Assembly: GCA_022793895.1 (NCBI GenBank)
Contig: JAAWDS010000015.1
Location: 123,852-187,851 of the forward strand
DNA: 64,000 nucleotides
Reading direction: 5' to 3'
Origin: Provencibacterium sp.
GTDB taxonomy: Bacteria > Bacillota > Clostridia > Oscillospirales > Ruminococcaceae
Part shown: positions 15,555 through 25,710 of the stretch, piece by piece
Layout of the letters: each line of letters begins with the position of its first letter
Position numbering within the stretch: the first letter of the stretch is position 1
Notes under the pieces: model-generated
What the model was told of the DNA's origin: nothing
The model's input: only the letters and a program-made list of their open reading frames with translations
Databases searched by the model: none
Program-made: the position numbers and the translations under genes

Positions 15555-16541
15555 TTGGCGAACAAACAACCGTTCCCGGCCGCAGAAGGGCCTGAGCAGG
15601 AGATTTATCAGCCGTCTGCCGGGGATTTTGAAATCATTGGAGCCGACGCCGGTTCCCGCGAGGCGATTGCCCGCCCCTCGGTCAGCTTCTGGAAGGACGC
15701 CATGCACCGCCTATTCCGGAACAAGGCCGCTATCGTCTGCCTGATAGCGCTGGCTTTGATCGTTTTGGGCGCTGTTCTCTTCCCGATGTTTAGCCCCTAT
15801 CTTTATTCGGATCAGCACACCTCCCACACCAACGTGGGCTTTATGTTCCGGGATCCGGACGATGGGCACCTGCATATTTTCGGTACCGACGGGCTGGGGC
15901 GCGATATGTGGGTACGCGTCTGGCAGGGCGCGCGGGTTTCCCTCTTTATCGCGCTGGCAGCGGTGACCTTTAACCTCGTTGTCGGTATGATCTACGGCGG
16001 CGTCTCCGGCTATTTTGGCGGCGTGGTGGACAATCTGATGATGCGCTTTGTGGAGGTTATCAACGGCATTCCCTATCTGATGCTGGTAATTTTGCTCATG
16101 ATGGTCGTCCCCCGCGGCATGGCCTCGATGATCATCGCTTATGGCCTGGTAGGCTGGACAGGCATGGCCCGCCTGGTGCGCGGACAGATTGTCAGCCTGA
16201 AAGAACAGGAATATGTGGTAGCGGCGGAGGCGATGGGCGCGACGCCCTCGCGGATTATCCGCAGCCACCTGCTGCCGAATACCCTTTCGGTCATCATCGT
16301 AAACATTACGCTGGCGATTCCGAACGTCATCTTTTCGGAGGCGTTTCTCTCCTTCGTGGGGATCGGGCTTCCGCCTCCCCAGCCTTCCTGGGGCGTGCTG
16401 GCGAACGAGGGCCAGAAGGTGTTCCAGATGTATCCGTCGCAATTGATAGTCCCGTCCATTTTTATCTGCGTGACCATGCTCGCCTTTAACCTGTTGGGCG
16501 ATGCGCTGCGCGATTCATTTGACCCGAAGCTGAGGAGGTAG
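15555..16541 (+). CDS. oppC: oligopeptide ABC transporter permease (OppC/DppC type)
   Basis: The second channel subunit, 328 aa. A long cytosolic N-terminus (about 45 residues) precedes SFWKDAMHRLFRNKAAIVCL, the typical OppC entry. GTDGLGRDMWVRVWQGARVSL follows, about six membrane segments, the EAA loop (EYVVAAEAMGATPSRIIRSHLLPN) and the C-terminal LLGDALRDSFDPKLRR signature. The start is TTG at 15555 with AAAGGA upstream, and the gene almost abuts oppB. It is translated in the same operon as oppD. Confidence 0.94.
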   Translation: MANKQPFPAAEGPEQEIYQPSAGDFEIIGADAGSREAIARPSVSFWKDAMHRLFRNKAAIVCLIALALIVLGAVLFPMFSPYLYSDQHTSHTNVGFMFRDPDDGHLHIFGTDGLGRDMWVRVWQGARVSLFIALAAVTFNLVVGMIYGGVSGYFGGVVDNLMMRFVEVINGIPYLMLVILLMMVVPRGMASMIIAYGLVGWTGMARLVRGQIVSLKEQEYVVAAEAMGATPSRIIRSHLLPNTLSVIIVNITLAIPNVIFSEAFLSFVGIGLPPPQPSWGVLANEGQKVFQMYPSQLIVPSIFICVTMLAFNLLGDALRDSFDPKLRR

Positions 16542-16545
16542 AAGG

Positions 16546-17559
16546 ATGCCGGATATTTTAACCATTGAGGATTTGCATGTATCCTTTGATACCTATGCGG
16601 GCGAGGTGCATGCAGTGCGCGGTGTCAGCCTGACGGTGGGCGAGGGAGAGGTCCTGGCTATCGTAGGCGAGTCCGGCTGCGGGAAGTCGGTCACGGCGCA
16701 GACCATCATGAAGCTCAACCCGATGCCGCCCGCCCGGATTAAACAGGGAAAGATTGAGCTGTGCGGCGTGGATATCGTTCACGCCAACGAAAAGAAGATG
16801 CAGGAGGTGCGCGGCGGCCTGGTCAGCATGATCTTTCAGGATCCGATGACCAGCCTGAACCCGACCATGCGGGTCGGGAAGCAGATCACCGAAGCGATTC
16901 AGAACCACCGGGGGCTTTCCAACGCGGAAGCGGCGGCCGAAGCGCTGCGGCTGCTGGAGATGGTGCGCATCCCCAACGCCGCGGAACGCGCCAAGGAATA
17001 TCCCCACCAGTTTTCCGGCGGCATGCGTCAGCGCGTGATGATTGCCATGGCGCTCTCCTGCCAGCCCAAGCTGTTGATTGCCGACGAGCCGACCACCGCT
17101 CTGGATGTCACCATTCAGGCGCAGATCATGCAGCTCATGGCCGAGCTGCGCCGGGAGACGGGGACGGCGATTATCTTAATCACCCACGACCTGGGCGTTG
17201 TGGCCAATCTGGCCGACCGCGTGGCGGTAATGTATGCGGGCAAGGTGGTGGAGATGGGGGATGCGCGCTCGATCTTTTACCGGCCCAACCACCCCTATAC
17301 CGAAGCGCTGCTCAAGAGCCTGCCAACGATTGATACCGAGCGGGACGCGGAGCTTGTCAGCATTGCGGGCACCCCTCCGGACCTGTTTGCGCCCCCGCCC
17401 GGCTGTGCGTTTGCCAGCCGGTGCGAAAAGTGCATGCGCGTCTGCAAGCAGCACCAGCCGCCCATCTATCAGGTGGGGGATGGGCACATCTCCGCTTGCT
17501 GGCGGCAGCACCCCTCCTTTGTGGAAAACGAAGGAAAAGCGGGAAAGGAGGCGAGGTAG
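16546..17559 (+). CDS. oppD: oligopeptide ABC transporter ATPase (OppD/DppD type)
   Basis: A cytosolic ATPase of the importer, 337 aa. Walker A GESGCGKS is at residues 41-48, the ABC signature is FSGGMRQRV and Walker B is LLIADEPTTALD. A C-terminal oligo_HPY segment includes the Cys-rich GCAFASRCEKCMRVC, which in related proteins binds an iron-sulfur cluster. It starts 4 bases after oppC. Its stop TAG is directly followed by the oppF ATG, so the two ATPases are likely coupled in translation. Confidence 0.96.
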   Translation: MPDILTIEDLHVSFDTYAGEVHAVRGVSLTVGEGEVLAIVGESGCGKSVTAQTIMKLNPMPPARIKQGKIELCGVDIVHANEKKMQEVRGGLVSMIFQDPMTSLNPTMRVGKQITEAIQNHRGLSNAEAAAEALRLLEMVRIPNAAERAKEYPHQFSGGMRQRVMIAMALSCQPKLLIADEPTTALDVTIQAQIMQLMAELRRETGTAIILITHDLGVVANLADRVAVMYAGKVVEMGDARSIFYRPNHPYTEALLKSLPTIDTERDAELVSIAGTPPDLFAPPPGCAFASRCEKCMRVCKQHQPPIYQVGDGHISACWRQHPSFVENEGKAGKEAR

Positions 17560-18525
17560 ATGGAACGCGAAAAGCTCATCAGCCTGGATAAGCTCTGCAA
17601 GACCTTCCATGTGGGCCATGGCCTGGAGCTGAAAGCGGTCAACAACGTCACCATCGACATTTATAAAGGCGAAACGCTGGGCGTTGTCGGCGAATCGGGC
17701 TGCGGAAAGTCCACGCTGGGGCGCACCTGCATCGGCATCTACCGGCCGACCAGCGGTACTATTACCTACAAGGGCCATCAGCTGGATATGCACAGCCGCC
17801 GCGACCGCTTTCAATTTGCGAAGCGGGCGCAGATCATCTTCCAAGACCCTTATGCTTCGCTGGATCCGCGCATGACGGTGGGAAGCATCATCAGCGAGGG
17901 GATGGAGATCCACGGCATGTATGATCGCCAGAAGCGGCAAGAACGGGTCTATGAGCTGCTTTCTACCGTCGGCCTCAACCGCGAGCATGCGAACCGGTTC
18001 CCCCATGAATTTTCCGGCGGCCAGCGTCAGCGCATTGGGATTGCGCGCGCCTTGGCCATTGAACCGGAATTTATCGTCTGCGATGAGCCGATCAGCGCCT
18101 TGGATGTTTCGATCCAGAGCCAGATCATCAATCTGCTGCGCGGGCTGCAAAAGCAGCTGGGCCTCACCTACATGTTTATTGCGCACGACCTGAATATTGT
18201 GAAATACATCTCCGACCGCATTGCGGTCATGTATCTGGGGAACCTGGTGGAAGTGGCGGAGAGCGAAGAGATCTATGCGCACACGCTGCATCCCTATAGT
18301 CAGGCGCTGCTGGCCTCGGTCCCCATCCCCGACCCGGATCGGGAGCAGAACAAGGAGGCGCAGGTACTCTCCGGCGATATTCCCAGCCCCATCAATCCGC
18401 CGCCAGGCTGCAATTTTGCCGGCCGCTGTCCGCATGCTTGTGACATTTGCCGCAAAGAGACGCCGGTGCTGCGGGAGCTGCGGCCTGGGCATTTGGTCGC
18501 CTGCCACCTGGCCAAAGAGGAGTAA
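17560..18525 (+). CDS. oppF: oligopeptide ABC transporter ATPase (OppF/DppF type)
   Basis: The partner ATPase, 321 aa. Walker A is GESGCGKST (residues 44-52), the signature FSGGQRQRI, Walker B FIVCDEPISALD, and the switch His lies in MFIAHDLNIV. It ends with the oligo_HPY segment GCNFAGRCPHACDIC. It is last in the opp operon and followed by a strong terminator shared with the convergent XRE regulator gene. Confidence 0.96.
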   Translation: MEREKLISLDKLCKTFHVGHGLELKAVNNVTIDIYKGETLGVVGESGCGKSTLGRTCIGIYRPTSGTITYKGHQLDMHSRRDRFQFAKRAQIIFQDPYASLDPRMTVGSIISEGMEIHGMYDRQKRQERVYELLSTVGLNREHANRFPHEFSGGQRQRIGIARALAIEPEFIVCDEPISALDVSIQSQIINLLRGLQKQLGLTYMFIAHDLNIVKYISDRIAVMYLGNLVEVAESEEIYAHTLHPYSQALLASVPIPDPDREQNKEAQVLSGDIPSPINPPPGCNFAGRCPHACDICRKETPVLRELRPGHLVACHLAKEE

Positions 18526-18562
18526 GGGGAAATTTTCTTCTCAGGCTGTTCAGAAAGAATAT

Positions 18563-18610
18563 TTAAAAAACGCCTCTCCGGTTCACATAAACCGGAGAGG
18601 CGTTTTTTAA
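18563..18610. terminator. bidirectional terminator between oppF and the XRE gene
   Basis: A 21-bp perfect stem (TTAAAAAACGCCTCTCCGGTT and its complement across a CACATA loop) has A and T tracts on both sides, suiting the two convergent genes. Confidence 0.92.
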
Positions 18611-18633
18611 GAGAGGTTATCGGTTACAGAGCA

Positions 18634-19260
18634 TTACTGCTTTTCCTTTTTCCTGAGGATTCGGATATCGACCACCATACAAACGCCCAGATAGATTACC
18701 CAATAGAGCAGGAAGGCCCCAAGAGAATAAAACAAAGGGATAGGAGCAGGAAAACCGAAGCCGCCGCATAGAAGCCCGCAAAGCACATTGAAACAGCAGG
18801 AGAATGGAATAGACAACAAAATCCAGATATTAGGCAGGATAAAAAAACGCTTTGCCTGAGGCTTATCTTTGGTGTCCATAAGCTGTCCGGCCAAAAAGAC
18901 CCCGGTTCCCAACAGCATGACGCTGAGCCCGATGCCGGTGGCGTAAACGGTTTGGCGCTCTATCCAGATGCTTACGGAAGCAATCCCTCCGATCGCATTT
19001 AAAATAGTGCCTATGGCCGAGAATAGGACAGCGCTCCAATTTCTTTCCGGTTCGGTTACAGGGCTCACTCCCTTTAAAAGATAATCGGTTGTGGTTTCGA
19101 AATAGTCGCTTAATAAAAGGATCTTCTCTATATCGGGAGTACTTTGTTCACTTTCCCACTTAGAGACCGCCTGTCTGGAAACCCCTATTTTATCTGCAAG
19201 CTCCTCTTGCGATATTCCTTTCGATTTCCTCAACTGCTGTATTCTGTCCGCTATGCTCAT
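18634..19260 (-). CDS. XRE-family regulator with membrane domain
   Basis: A 208-aa protein. Residues 1-58 form a Cro/C1-type helix-turn-helix (IADRIQQLRKSKGISQEELADKIGVSRQAVSKWE). Residues about 80-200 contain four hydrophobic segments, so the DNA-binding head is tethered to the membrane. Such fusions are common in Firmicutes and often respond to envelope or antimicrobial stress, but the target here is unknown. The ATG at 19260 is chosen because GGGAGG lies 8 bases upstream; the open frame extends six codons further. It ends in KKEKQ close to the shared terminator. Confidence 0.88.
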   Translation of the reverse strand: MSIADRIQQLRKSKGISQEELADKIGVSRQAVSKWESEQSTPDIEKILLLSDYFETTTDYLLKGVSPVTEPERNWSAVLFSAIGTILNAIGGIASVSIWIERQTVYATGIGLSVMLLGTGVFLAGQLMDTKDKPQAKRFFILPNIWILLSIPFSCCFNVLCGLLCGGFGFPAPIPLFYSLGAFLLYWVIYLGVCMVVDIRILRKKEKQ

Positions 19261-19579
19261 AATCGGAACCTCCCTCATCTGTAAGTAATATAAGTATAGC
19301 TGAAACGGCGGTTGCCATCTACCATTTGAACCTTTCTATCCCGCAACCACCGGTTGCGTGCATATCTGTAACTGAGAATAGAGGCGAAAACAAAGCGTTT
19401 GTAGGACCCTTGAGACCGTCAGGACCGGAGGCGGAGATCCATGGAAGTATAACCAGAGGATGCTCCCAAGAGGGGCATTGATTATTAGAAGAGGGGCGAT
19501 GGAAAGGGGATAAAAGGCCGCTGGTGCGGAGGATACTTGCTTTAGAAAGGCAATTTTAGGCGTTTTTGGAGAAAGCAAT
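19261..19579. other. non-coding spacer between the XRE gene and malK
   Basis: About 320 bases. The first 40 bases carry the XRE ribosome binding site and presumably its promoter. The remainder shows no convincing gene; a 110-codon minus-strand frame runs through the malK terminator and has no family features. I see no repeats or clear operators. Confidence 0.5.
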
Positions 19580-19611
19580 AAAAAACGGCCGTCCCTTATT
19601 GGACGGCCGTT
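19580..19611 (-). terminator. terminator of malK
   Basis: AACGGCCGTCC and its perfect complement around a 6-base loop are followed on the minus strand by TTTTATT, 17 bases beyond the malK stop. Confidence 0.92.
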
Positions 19612-19627
19612 GAAAACACATTCTGTT

Positions 19628-20752
<1,125 letters not shown>

Positions 20753-20837
20753 GTAATAATTCCTCCTGTTAAATAGATAACCAGCTTGACGAAAGTTCGC
20801 TCAACCCCTGCATTTATGAGGTTTCCTTACATCTACT

Positions 20838-20866
20838 ATGATACCAAATACCCGCCGGAAGTGCAA
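20838..20866 (-). promoter_or_regulatory. malK/msmX promoter
   Basis: On the minus strand TTGCAC (20861-20866), 17 bases, TATCAT (20838-20843), about 85 bases upstream of the start codon. Confidence 0.6.
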
Positions 20867-20950
20867 TTTGCCGAATACCCAAACTTCCTTTTAGGGCTTT
20901 ATTTAAATTAACTACAAAAATGACATTATCACCAAAAAGGCATTCCGCCT

Positions 20951-21691
20951 TCAAGGCTTTTGTGCCCCCTCCGTTTCGGGGGGCAGGATCCGCTGGATTT
21001 CTTCCGTTTCTAAAATCCTGCATTCCCCTTCGGCAAGGCTTTCATCCAGCGCGAGACCGCCCATTTTCTCGCGCTTGAGATAGATGACCGTACAGCCAAA
21101 TTCAGCGAACATCCGCTTAATCTGGTGGTACATCCCTTCATGAAGCACCACCCTGGCCTCCAGTAAGCCTTCGCCAGCGGTGAGGATATTCAGCTCCGCG
21201 GGGCGGCAGCGTTCGCCGCCGGAGAGGGCCATCCCTTCCCGGAAGGCGGCGGCAAAGCCCTCGCGCGGCGTCCCCTCTGCACGGACGAGATAGGTTTTGG
21301 GGACGTGGCGCTTTGGCGAGAGAATCGCGTGGGCAAAGGCCCCGTCGTCGGTAAGAAGCAGGAAGCCGACGGTATCCTTATCCAGCCTTCCGGCCGGGAA
21401 GAGGTTTTTGCGGCGCAGAGAGGGAGGCACCAGATCCAGAACGGTCCGCTCTCCCGGCGACCGGGTAGCGCTGACCACCCCCCGCGGCTTGTTGAGCATG
21501 AGATAAAGCGGTCCGCAGCGGACAGGCTCGTTATCCAGCAACAGCCGGTCGGAGACGGTATCCACATGCAGCGCGGCGTTTTGGACCGCGCTGCCGTTGA
21601 CCTGTACCGCGCCGCTGCGGATCTTTTTTCGTATCTCTGAGCGGGGAAGGGCGGTAAACTCACTGAGCGCTCGATCCAACCGGAGCAGCAA
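20951..21691 (-). CDS. rsuA: 16S rRNA pseudouridine synthase, RsuA family
   Basis: Isomerises a uridine in rRNA (U516 of 16S rRNA in E. coli RsuA). The 246-aa protein has an N-terminal S4 RNA-binding domain (RLDRALSEFTALPRSEIRKKIRSGAVQVNG) and the catalytic block AGRLDKDTVGFLLLTDDG, where Asp is the nucleophile. Also present are KTYLVRAEG and the C-terminal EGMYHQIKRMFAEFGCTVIYLKREK. The start is TTG at 21691 with AAGGAGG eight bases upstream. It stands between the ribosomal terminator and malK, transcribed on the minus strand. The exact target uridine is inferred from family only. Confidence 0.92.
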   Translation of the reverse strand: MLLRLDRALSEFTALPRSEIRKKIRSGAVQVNGSAVQNAALHVDTVSDRLLLDNEPVRCGPLYLMLNKPRGVVSATRSPGERTVLDLVPPSLRRKNLFPAGRLDKDTVGFLLLTDDGAFAHAILSPKRHVPKTYLVRAEGTPREGFAAAFREGMALSGGERCRPAELNILTAGEGLLEARVVLHEGMYHQIKRMFAEFGCTVIYLKREKMGGLALDESLAEGECRILETEEIQRILPPETEGAQKP

Positions 21692-21834
21692 CCTTTGCGC
21701 CTCCTTCTCATCCTTATCGTTTCAATTTAGGAAGGTTCTTCCAGCGGAATGAAAGACGGCCTCTATCCGGCGCCCTCCACTCCTCGGATATTTGATAGAA
21801 GAAGCCCAGGGAAAAACGGCTTCCTGCCGTCATG

Positions 21835-21876
21835 AAAAGGACCGATTGCAAAATGGCTGCATTTTGCAATCGGTCC
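21835..21876 (-). terminator. terminator of rplJ-rplL
   Basis: A 17-bp perfect stem (GGACCGATTGCAAAATG and its complement) with a 4-base loop is followed on the minus strand by TTTTC. The TTGCAAAAT core matches the hairpins of the intergenic repeat family. Confidence 0.9.
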
Positions 21877-21915
21877 AAAGAAAGATCAGGCTTGGACGCA
21901 AAAAGGGGAAGGAAG

Positions 21916-22296
21916 TTACTTCACTTCAACCTCAGCGCCGGCATCCTTGAGCTTCTTAACGATTTCGTCGGCATCCGCCTTGGAAACGCCGGTCTTGACA
22001 GGCTTCGGCGCATTGTCAACAACCTCTTTAGCTTCCTTCAGGCCGAGACCGGTGATCTCCTTGACAACCTTGATGACGTTCATCTTGGACTCGCCAGCGC
22101 TGGTGAGGATAACGTCAAACTCGGTCTTTTCTTCAGCGGCGGGAGCAGCGCCGGCAGCAGGAGCAGCGGCAACGGCAACCGGAGCGGCGGCAGAAACGCC
22201 GAACTCCTCTTCGAGAGCCTTAACCAGCTCGGAGAGCTCCAGAACGGTCAGGGATTTTACGTCTTCAATCATCTTCAAAACTTTCTCAGAAGCCAT
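21916..22296 (-). CDS. rplL: 50S ribosomal protein L7/L12
   Basis: The flexible stalk protein that recruits translation factors. The 126-aa product has the N-terminal dimer/L10-binding domain ([28 protein letters not shown]) and an Ala-rich hinge at residues about 36-55. The conserved C-terminal domain follows ([36 protein letters not shown]). It lies 44 bases downstream of rplJ with RBS TGGAGG and is followed by a strong terminator. Confidence 0.98.
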   Translation of the reverse strand: MASEKVLKMIEDVKSLTVLELSELVKALEEEFGVSAAAPVAVAAAPAAGAAPAAEEKTEFDVILTSAGESKMNVIKVVKEITGLGLKEAKEVVDNAPKPVKTGVSKADADEIVKKLKDAGAEVEVK

Positions 22297-22340
22297 TGAA
22301 ATATACCTCCATATACTTTTTTAATAAATTTGTAAGCAGC

Positions 22341-22874
22341 CTATGCGCTCTGCTTTTCGGCGATGGCGTTCAAAGCGATTGCCAGACCGCGCAGATTCGC
22401 GTTAAGCACATTGGCGAACCCAGAAATCGGGGCGTTGAAGCCGGCGAGCACCATAGCGATGAGCTGTTCGCGGCCAGGGAGCTTGGAAAGATCGACCACC
22501 TCTTCAGCGGTGAGAACCTTACCGTCGACAAAGCCCGCCTTGACGTTGTAGATCTTTTTGAGCTTGTCGGAATACTTGCAGATGACCTTTGCAGCGGCGA
22601 CCGGATCCTCGGTGCTGATGGCCAGCGCCGTAACCCCGTCCAGAACGCCGGAGAGCTCTTCGAGCCCGGCCTCCTTGCTGGCAAAGCGGATCATCGAGTT
22701 CTTATAAACGGCGTATTCGACGCCCGCCTCGCGCAGCTCGCGGCGCAGCGCGGTATCATCCGCAACGCTGATGCCCTTGTAATCAACGAGAACGCCGGCA
22801 ACGGCATTTTTCATCTTTTCAGAAAGGCCGGCAACGATCTCCTTTTTGCTTTGGAGTACTTTTTCACTCGGCAT
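22341..22874 (-). CDS. rplJ: 50S ribosomal protein L10
   Basis: The stalk base protein that anchors L7/L12 dimers to 23S rRNA. The 177-aa product begins MPSEKVLQSKKEIVAGLSEKMKNA, has the VDYKGISVADDTALRRELREAGVEYAVYKNSM core, and ends in helices that bind L7/L12. RBS AGGAGGTGA. It is the first gene after its own promoter and an L10-binding leader with an attenuator, so its expression is probably autogenously controlled by the L10-L12 complex. Confidence 0.98.
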   Translation of the reverse strand: MPSEKVLQSKKEIVAGLSEKMKNAVAGVLVDYKGISVADDTALRRELREAGVEYAVYKNSMIRFASKEAGLEELSGVLDGVTALAISTEDPVAAAKVICKYSDKLKKIYNVKAGFVDGKVLTAEEVVDLSKLPGREQLIAMVLAGFNAPISGFANVLNANLRGLAIALNAIAEKQSA

Positions 22875-23065
22875 GTAGTATCATTCACCTCCTGGTTTTG
22901 AGAATAAACCTTCATCCGCCTTCGCACACCGCGGCGGATACCAACCTACGGCGGCGCAGGGAGGGCTTCGCTTTTCCCTCGAAATTTTGCGCGCATCCGG
23001 TTCGGCCATTCCCTTTAGGGAGACGGAAACCGGGTGCGTCTGTTTTTTATTATGCGTTTGCACAG

Positions 23066-23104
23066 TAAAAAACAGGCTCTTTCCGCAAGCGGGAAAGAGC
23101 CTGT
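23066..23104 (-). terminator. attenuator in the rplJ leader
   Basis: ACAGGCTCTTTCC and its complement around a GC-rich 7-base loop are followed on the minus strand by TTTTTTA. It overlaps a competing hairpin, CTGTAAAA with TTTTACAG, at 23101-23122. Confidence 0.85.
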
Positions 23105-23128
23105 AAAAAAACGCTTTTACAGATAGCT

Positions 23129-23203
23129 GCTTTCCTCGGCGGGCGGAGAATGTTTTTGGAAAAACTTCTCTTTTATAGCCTTTCGGCCGCCAACTGTCTG
23201 CGG
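23129..23203 (-). ncRNA. L10-binding leader of rplJ-rplL
   Basis: On the minus strand CCGCAGACAGTTGGCGGCC (23185-23203) and CCGCCCGCCGAGGAAAGC (23129-23146) can pair through GGCGG/CCGCC. They match the arms of the known L10 leader (consensus CCGAAGACAGUAGGUG...CCUACCGAGG). A competing hairpin and an intrinsic terminator follow, giving an attenuation switch as described for Bacillus rplJL. A further hairpin around CGCACCCGG/CCGGATGCG (22990-23040) and AT-poor sequence complete the spacer to rplJ. Confidence 0.82.
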
Positions 23204-23225
23204 AAATCAATTCGGATACTCAAAT

Positions 23226-23254
23226 AGTATAGCAAAAACCGGTAAGCCTGTCAA
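23226..23254 (-). promoter_or_regulatory. rplJ-rplL promoter
   Basis: On the minus strand TTGACA (23249-23254), 17 bases, TATACT (23226-23231). It starts immediately after the rplA stop codon. Confidence 0.92.
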
Positions 23255-23257
23255 GCC

Positions 23258-23950
23258 TTAGATGAAGCGCGCAGGATTGATGCGCACGCCGGGGCCCATC
23301 GTGGTAGCGACGACGCAGCTTTTCACGTACTGGCCTTTTGCCGCGGCGGGCTTTGCCTTGAGGATAGCGCCCATCAGGGTATCAAAGTTTTCCTGCAACT
23401 TCTCGGCACCGAACGAAGCCTTGCCAATGGGGCAGTGGATGATGTTGAGCCGGTCCAAACGGTACTCGATCTTACCGGCCTTCGCTTCGGTGACAGCCTT
23501 GCCCACATCCGGGGTAACGGTGCCGGCCTTGGGGTTCGGCATGAGGCCGCGCGGGCCGAGGATTTTACCGAGACGGCCCACAATGCCCATCATATCCGGG
23601 GAAGCAATGACAACGTCGAAGTCCATAAAGCCTTCGTCGCGGATTTTGGCCATGAGATCCTCGCCGCCGATGTATTCGGCGCCGGCCGCCTCGGCATCCT
23701 TCGCCTTGTCGGCCTTGCAAAAAACGGCTACGCGCACCTTTTTGCCCGTACCGTTGGGGAGCACGACCGCGCCGCGGACCTGCTGATCTGCGTGGCGGGA
23801 GTCAACGCCCAAGCGGACGTGGATCTCAACCGTCTCATCAAATTTCGCCTTGGCGGTCTTTAAGCAAAGATCGAGCGCTTCGGCGGCCTCATAGGTGGCG
23901 CCAGCGGTGAGGAGCTTGGCGCTTTCCTGGTATTTTTTACCGTGTTTCAT
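23258..23950 (-). CDS. rplA: 50S ribosomal protein L1
   Basis: Forms the mobile L1 stalk at the E site and can repress its own operon. The 230-aa protein starts [14 protein letters not shown] at 23950. An open frame continues 25 codons upstream, but ATG 23950 has GGAGGAGAAAG before it and fits the family length. Conserved blocks are [43 protein letters not shown] and the C-terminal TMGPGVRIN. It ends 4 bases before the rplJ promoter. Confidence 0.97.
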   Translation of the reverse strand: MKHGKKYQESAKLLTAGATYEAAEALDLCLKTAKAKFDETVEIHVRLGVDSRHADQQVRGAVVLPNGTGKKVRVAVFCKADKAKDAEAAGAEYIGGEDLMAKIRDEGFMDFDVVIASPDMMGIVGRLGKILGPRGLMPNPKAGTVTPDVGKAVTEAKAGKIEYRLDRLNIIHCPIGKASFGAEKLQENFDTLMGAILKAKPAAAKGQYVKSCVVATTMGPGVRINPARFI

Positions 23951-24075
23951 ATCAAACTTTCTCCTCCTGCCTGAAAAGGATGCGGACATCCCTCTCGGTG
24001 GTATATAGCGGAATTTTCCTCCCACCTGGGGAGTGGCGCGAAAGCCCCTCGAAAGGGGTGCGCGGCCATCGATCC

Positions 24076-24501
24076 TTAGCCTTCGACCGTAATTCCCATC
24101 GAACGCGCGGTACCGCAGATCATGCTGGTAGCCGCCTCAATGCTGGCAGCGTTGAGATCGGGCATTTTCTGCTGGGCAATGGCGCGGGCCTGCTCCATCG
24201 TAATGGAAGCGACCTTGTTCTTGTTCGGAGCGCCGGAAGCGGTCTCAATCCCGGCCGCCTTTTTGATGAGAACAGCCGCCGGGGGCGTTTTGGTAACAAA
24301 GCTGAACGAACGGTCGGCATACACGGTGATGACTACCGGGATAATCATGCCTGCATCGTTCTTGGTGCGCTCGTTAAATTCCTTGGTGAACGCCATGATG
24401 TTGACGCCATGCTGACCGAGCGCCGGACCGACAGGGGGCGCCGGGGTCGCCTTTCCGGCCGGGATCTGTAGTTTGATGTAGCCGGTAACTTTCTGAGCCA
24501 T
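24076..24501 (-). CDS. rplK: 50S ribosomal protein L11
   Basis: Part of the GTPase-associated centre and the stringent-response sensor region. The 141-aa product has [37 protein letters not shown] at residues about 11-47 and the C-terminal rRNA-binding domain ending [23 protein letters not shown]. It lies between nusG and rplA, each about 130 bases apart. The 125-base rplK-rplA spacer shows no obvious promoter. Confidence 0.98.
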   Translation of the reverse strand: MAQKVTGYIKLQIPAGKATPAPPVGPALGQHGVNIMAFTKEFNERTKNDAGMIIPVVITVYADRSFSFVTKTPPAAVLIKKAAGIETASGAPNKNKVASITMEQARAIAQQKMPDLNAASIEAATSMICGTARSMGITVEG

Positions 24502-24634
24502 TTGTAGTTTGCACCTCCAAATTTATGTGGTAGCTGGCGGAACGCGGTCAAAGCCGCCGCGCTCCTCCCACCCAAGCCGCAGAAAGGGGGCCTTCCTGCG
24601 GCGCCAGTGAACCAAACCCTGGGCGCGAAGCGCC

Positions 24635-25156
24635 CTATTCCAGCGGGGAGACCTGGCCGAACTCCAATTCAACCGGCGTTTCCCGCCCGAACATCGAAAC
24701 CGTTACCTTCACGGTCCCGCGTTCCTTATCGATCTCGTCGACCACGCCGATAAAGCCGTCCAAATAACCCTCGATGATCCGCACCGAATCGCCGACGCCA
24801 TAGTTGACCTCGATCTCAGCGCGGCTGACGCCGAGCGCCTCGACCTCTTTCTCGGTCAGCGGAATCGGCTTCGAGCCTGGGCCGACAAACCCAGTAACAC
24901 CGCGGATGTTGCGCACGACATACCAGCTGTCGTCGGTCATGATCATCTTCACCAGCACATAGCCGGGGAAGATTTTGCGTTCGACCTCGCGCGTCTTGTT
25001 GTCCTTAATCTCTTTGACCGTTTCGGTCGGGACGAGCACCTCGTTAATCAGATCGTGGAGCTTACGGTTTTCTACCGCCTTTTCGATGTTGGTTGCCACC
25101 TTATTCTCATAACCGGAATAGGTGTGAACGACATACCATCTTGCTTCTTCAGCCAT
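24635..25156 (-). CDS. nusG: transcription termination/antitermination protein NusG
   Basis: Couples RNA polymerase elongation to termination or translation. The 173-aa protein has the NGN domain (WYVVHTYSGYENKVATNIEKAVENR; IFPGYVLVKMIMTDDSWYVVRNIRGVTGFVG) and a C-terminal KOW domain (GDSVRIIEGYLDGFIGVVDEIDKERGTVKVTVSMFGR). Length is normal for Firmicutes. RBS GGAGGC. It starts 14 bases after secE. Confidence 0.98.
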   Translation of the reverse strand: MAEEARWYVVHTYSGYENKVATNIEKAVENRKLHDLINEVLVPTETVKEIKDNKTREVERKIFPGYVLVKMIMTDDSWYVVRNIRGVTGFVGPGSKPIPLTEKEVEALGVSRAEIEVNYGVGDSVRIIEGYLDGFIGVVDEIDKERGTVKVTVSMFGRETPVELEFGQVSPLE

Positions 25157-25170
25157 CGTTTGCCTCCGCC

Positions 25171-25416
25171 CTAAACGCTGCGCAAGAGCAGGTCTACCGC
25201 AAATTTCAGCAGGAAATCAAAGGCGCCGACCGCAACGCCGGCAACGGCGACCACGACCAGGACGATTCCGGTGTTGTTCAGCACCTGCTTTTTGGTGGGC
25301 CAAACGACCTTCTTAATCTCGCCCCGCATGTCGCGCAGGGAACGGCTGACGCGTTTCAAGAAACCGGGCTTGTTCCCCTTATCCTTTTTTTCTTTCTTTT
25401 CCTTCTCTTCGGCCAT
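25171..25416 (-). CDS. secE: preprotein translocase subunit SecE
   Basis: A small essential membrane subunit of the SecYEG channel. The 81-aa product has a charged Lys/Glu N-terminus, the conserved amphipathic helix ...RGEIKKVVWPTKKQVLNNT and one membrane segment (GIVLVVVAVAGVAVGAFDFLL). The ATG at 25416 is placed about 10 bases after AAGG; a GTG three codons earlier overlaps that site and is less likely. It lies between rpmG and nusG as in most Firmicutes. Confidence 0.96.
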   Translation of the reverse strand: MAEEKEKKEKKDKGNKPGFLKRVSRSLRDMRGEIKKVVWPTKKQVLNNTGIVLVVVAVAGVAVGAFDFLLKFAVDLLLRSV

Positions 25417-25429
25417 TCCATTCACGCCC

Positions 25430-25579
25430 TTACTTCGTTTCCTTGTGAACCGTGTGCTTGCGGCAGAAGCGGCAGTACTTGTTCATCTCCAGCCTGTCGG
25501 GGTCGTTTTTTTTGTTTTTCATGGTGTTGTAGTTGCGCTGCTTGCACTCTGTGCACGCGAGGGTGATCTTCACTCGCAT
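25430..25579 (-). CDS. rpmG: 50S ribosomal protein L33
   Basis: A 49-aa zinc-ribbon type L33: [17 protein letters not shown] with CxxC and [12 protein letters not shown] with the second CxxC, so it is the zinc-containing C+ form. The longer open frame upstream is not needed: AGGAGGTG lies 8 bases before the ATG at 25579. It is the first gene of the rpmG-secE-nusG-rplK-rplA run. Confidence 0.96.
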   Translation of the reverse strand: MRVKITLACTECKQRNYNTMKNKKNDPDRLEMNKYCRFCRKHTVHKETK

Positions 25580-25710
25580 TTTCCGGCACCTCCTGAATAA
25601 TATCGGTTTCGCCGCCGGCCGGGGCCGCCGGCTTGATTGCCTCCCTCTTGACAAAAAGGGCGCGCTTAAATCTGCGCATAAAAAAAGAACCCTCTTTTAG
25701 AGGTGATTTT

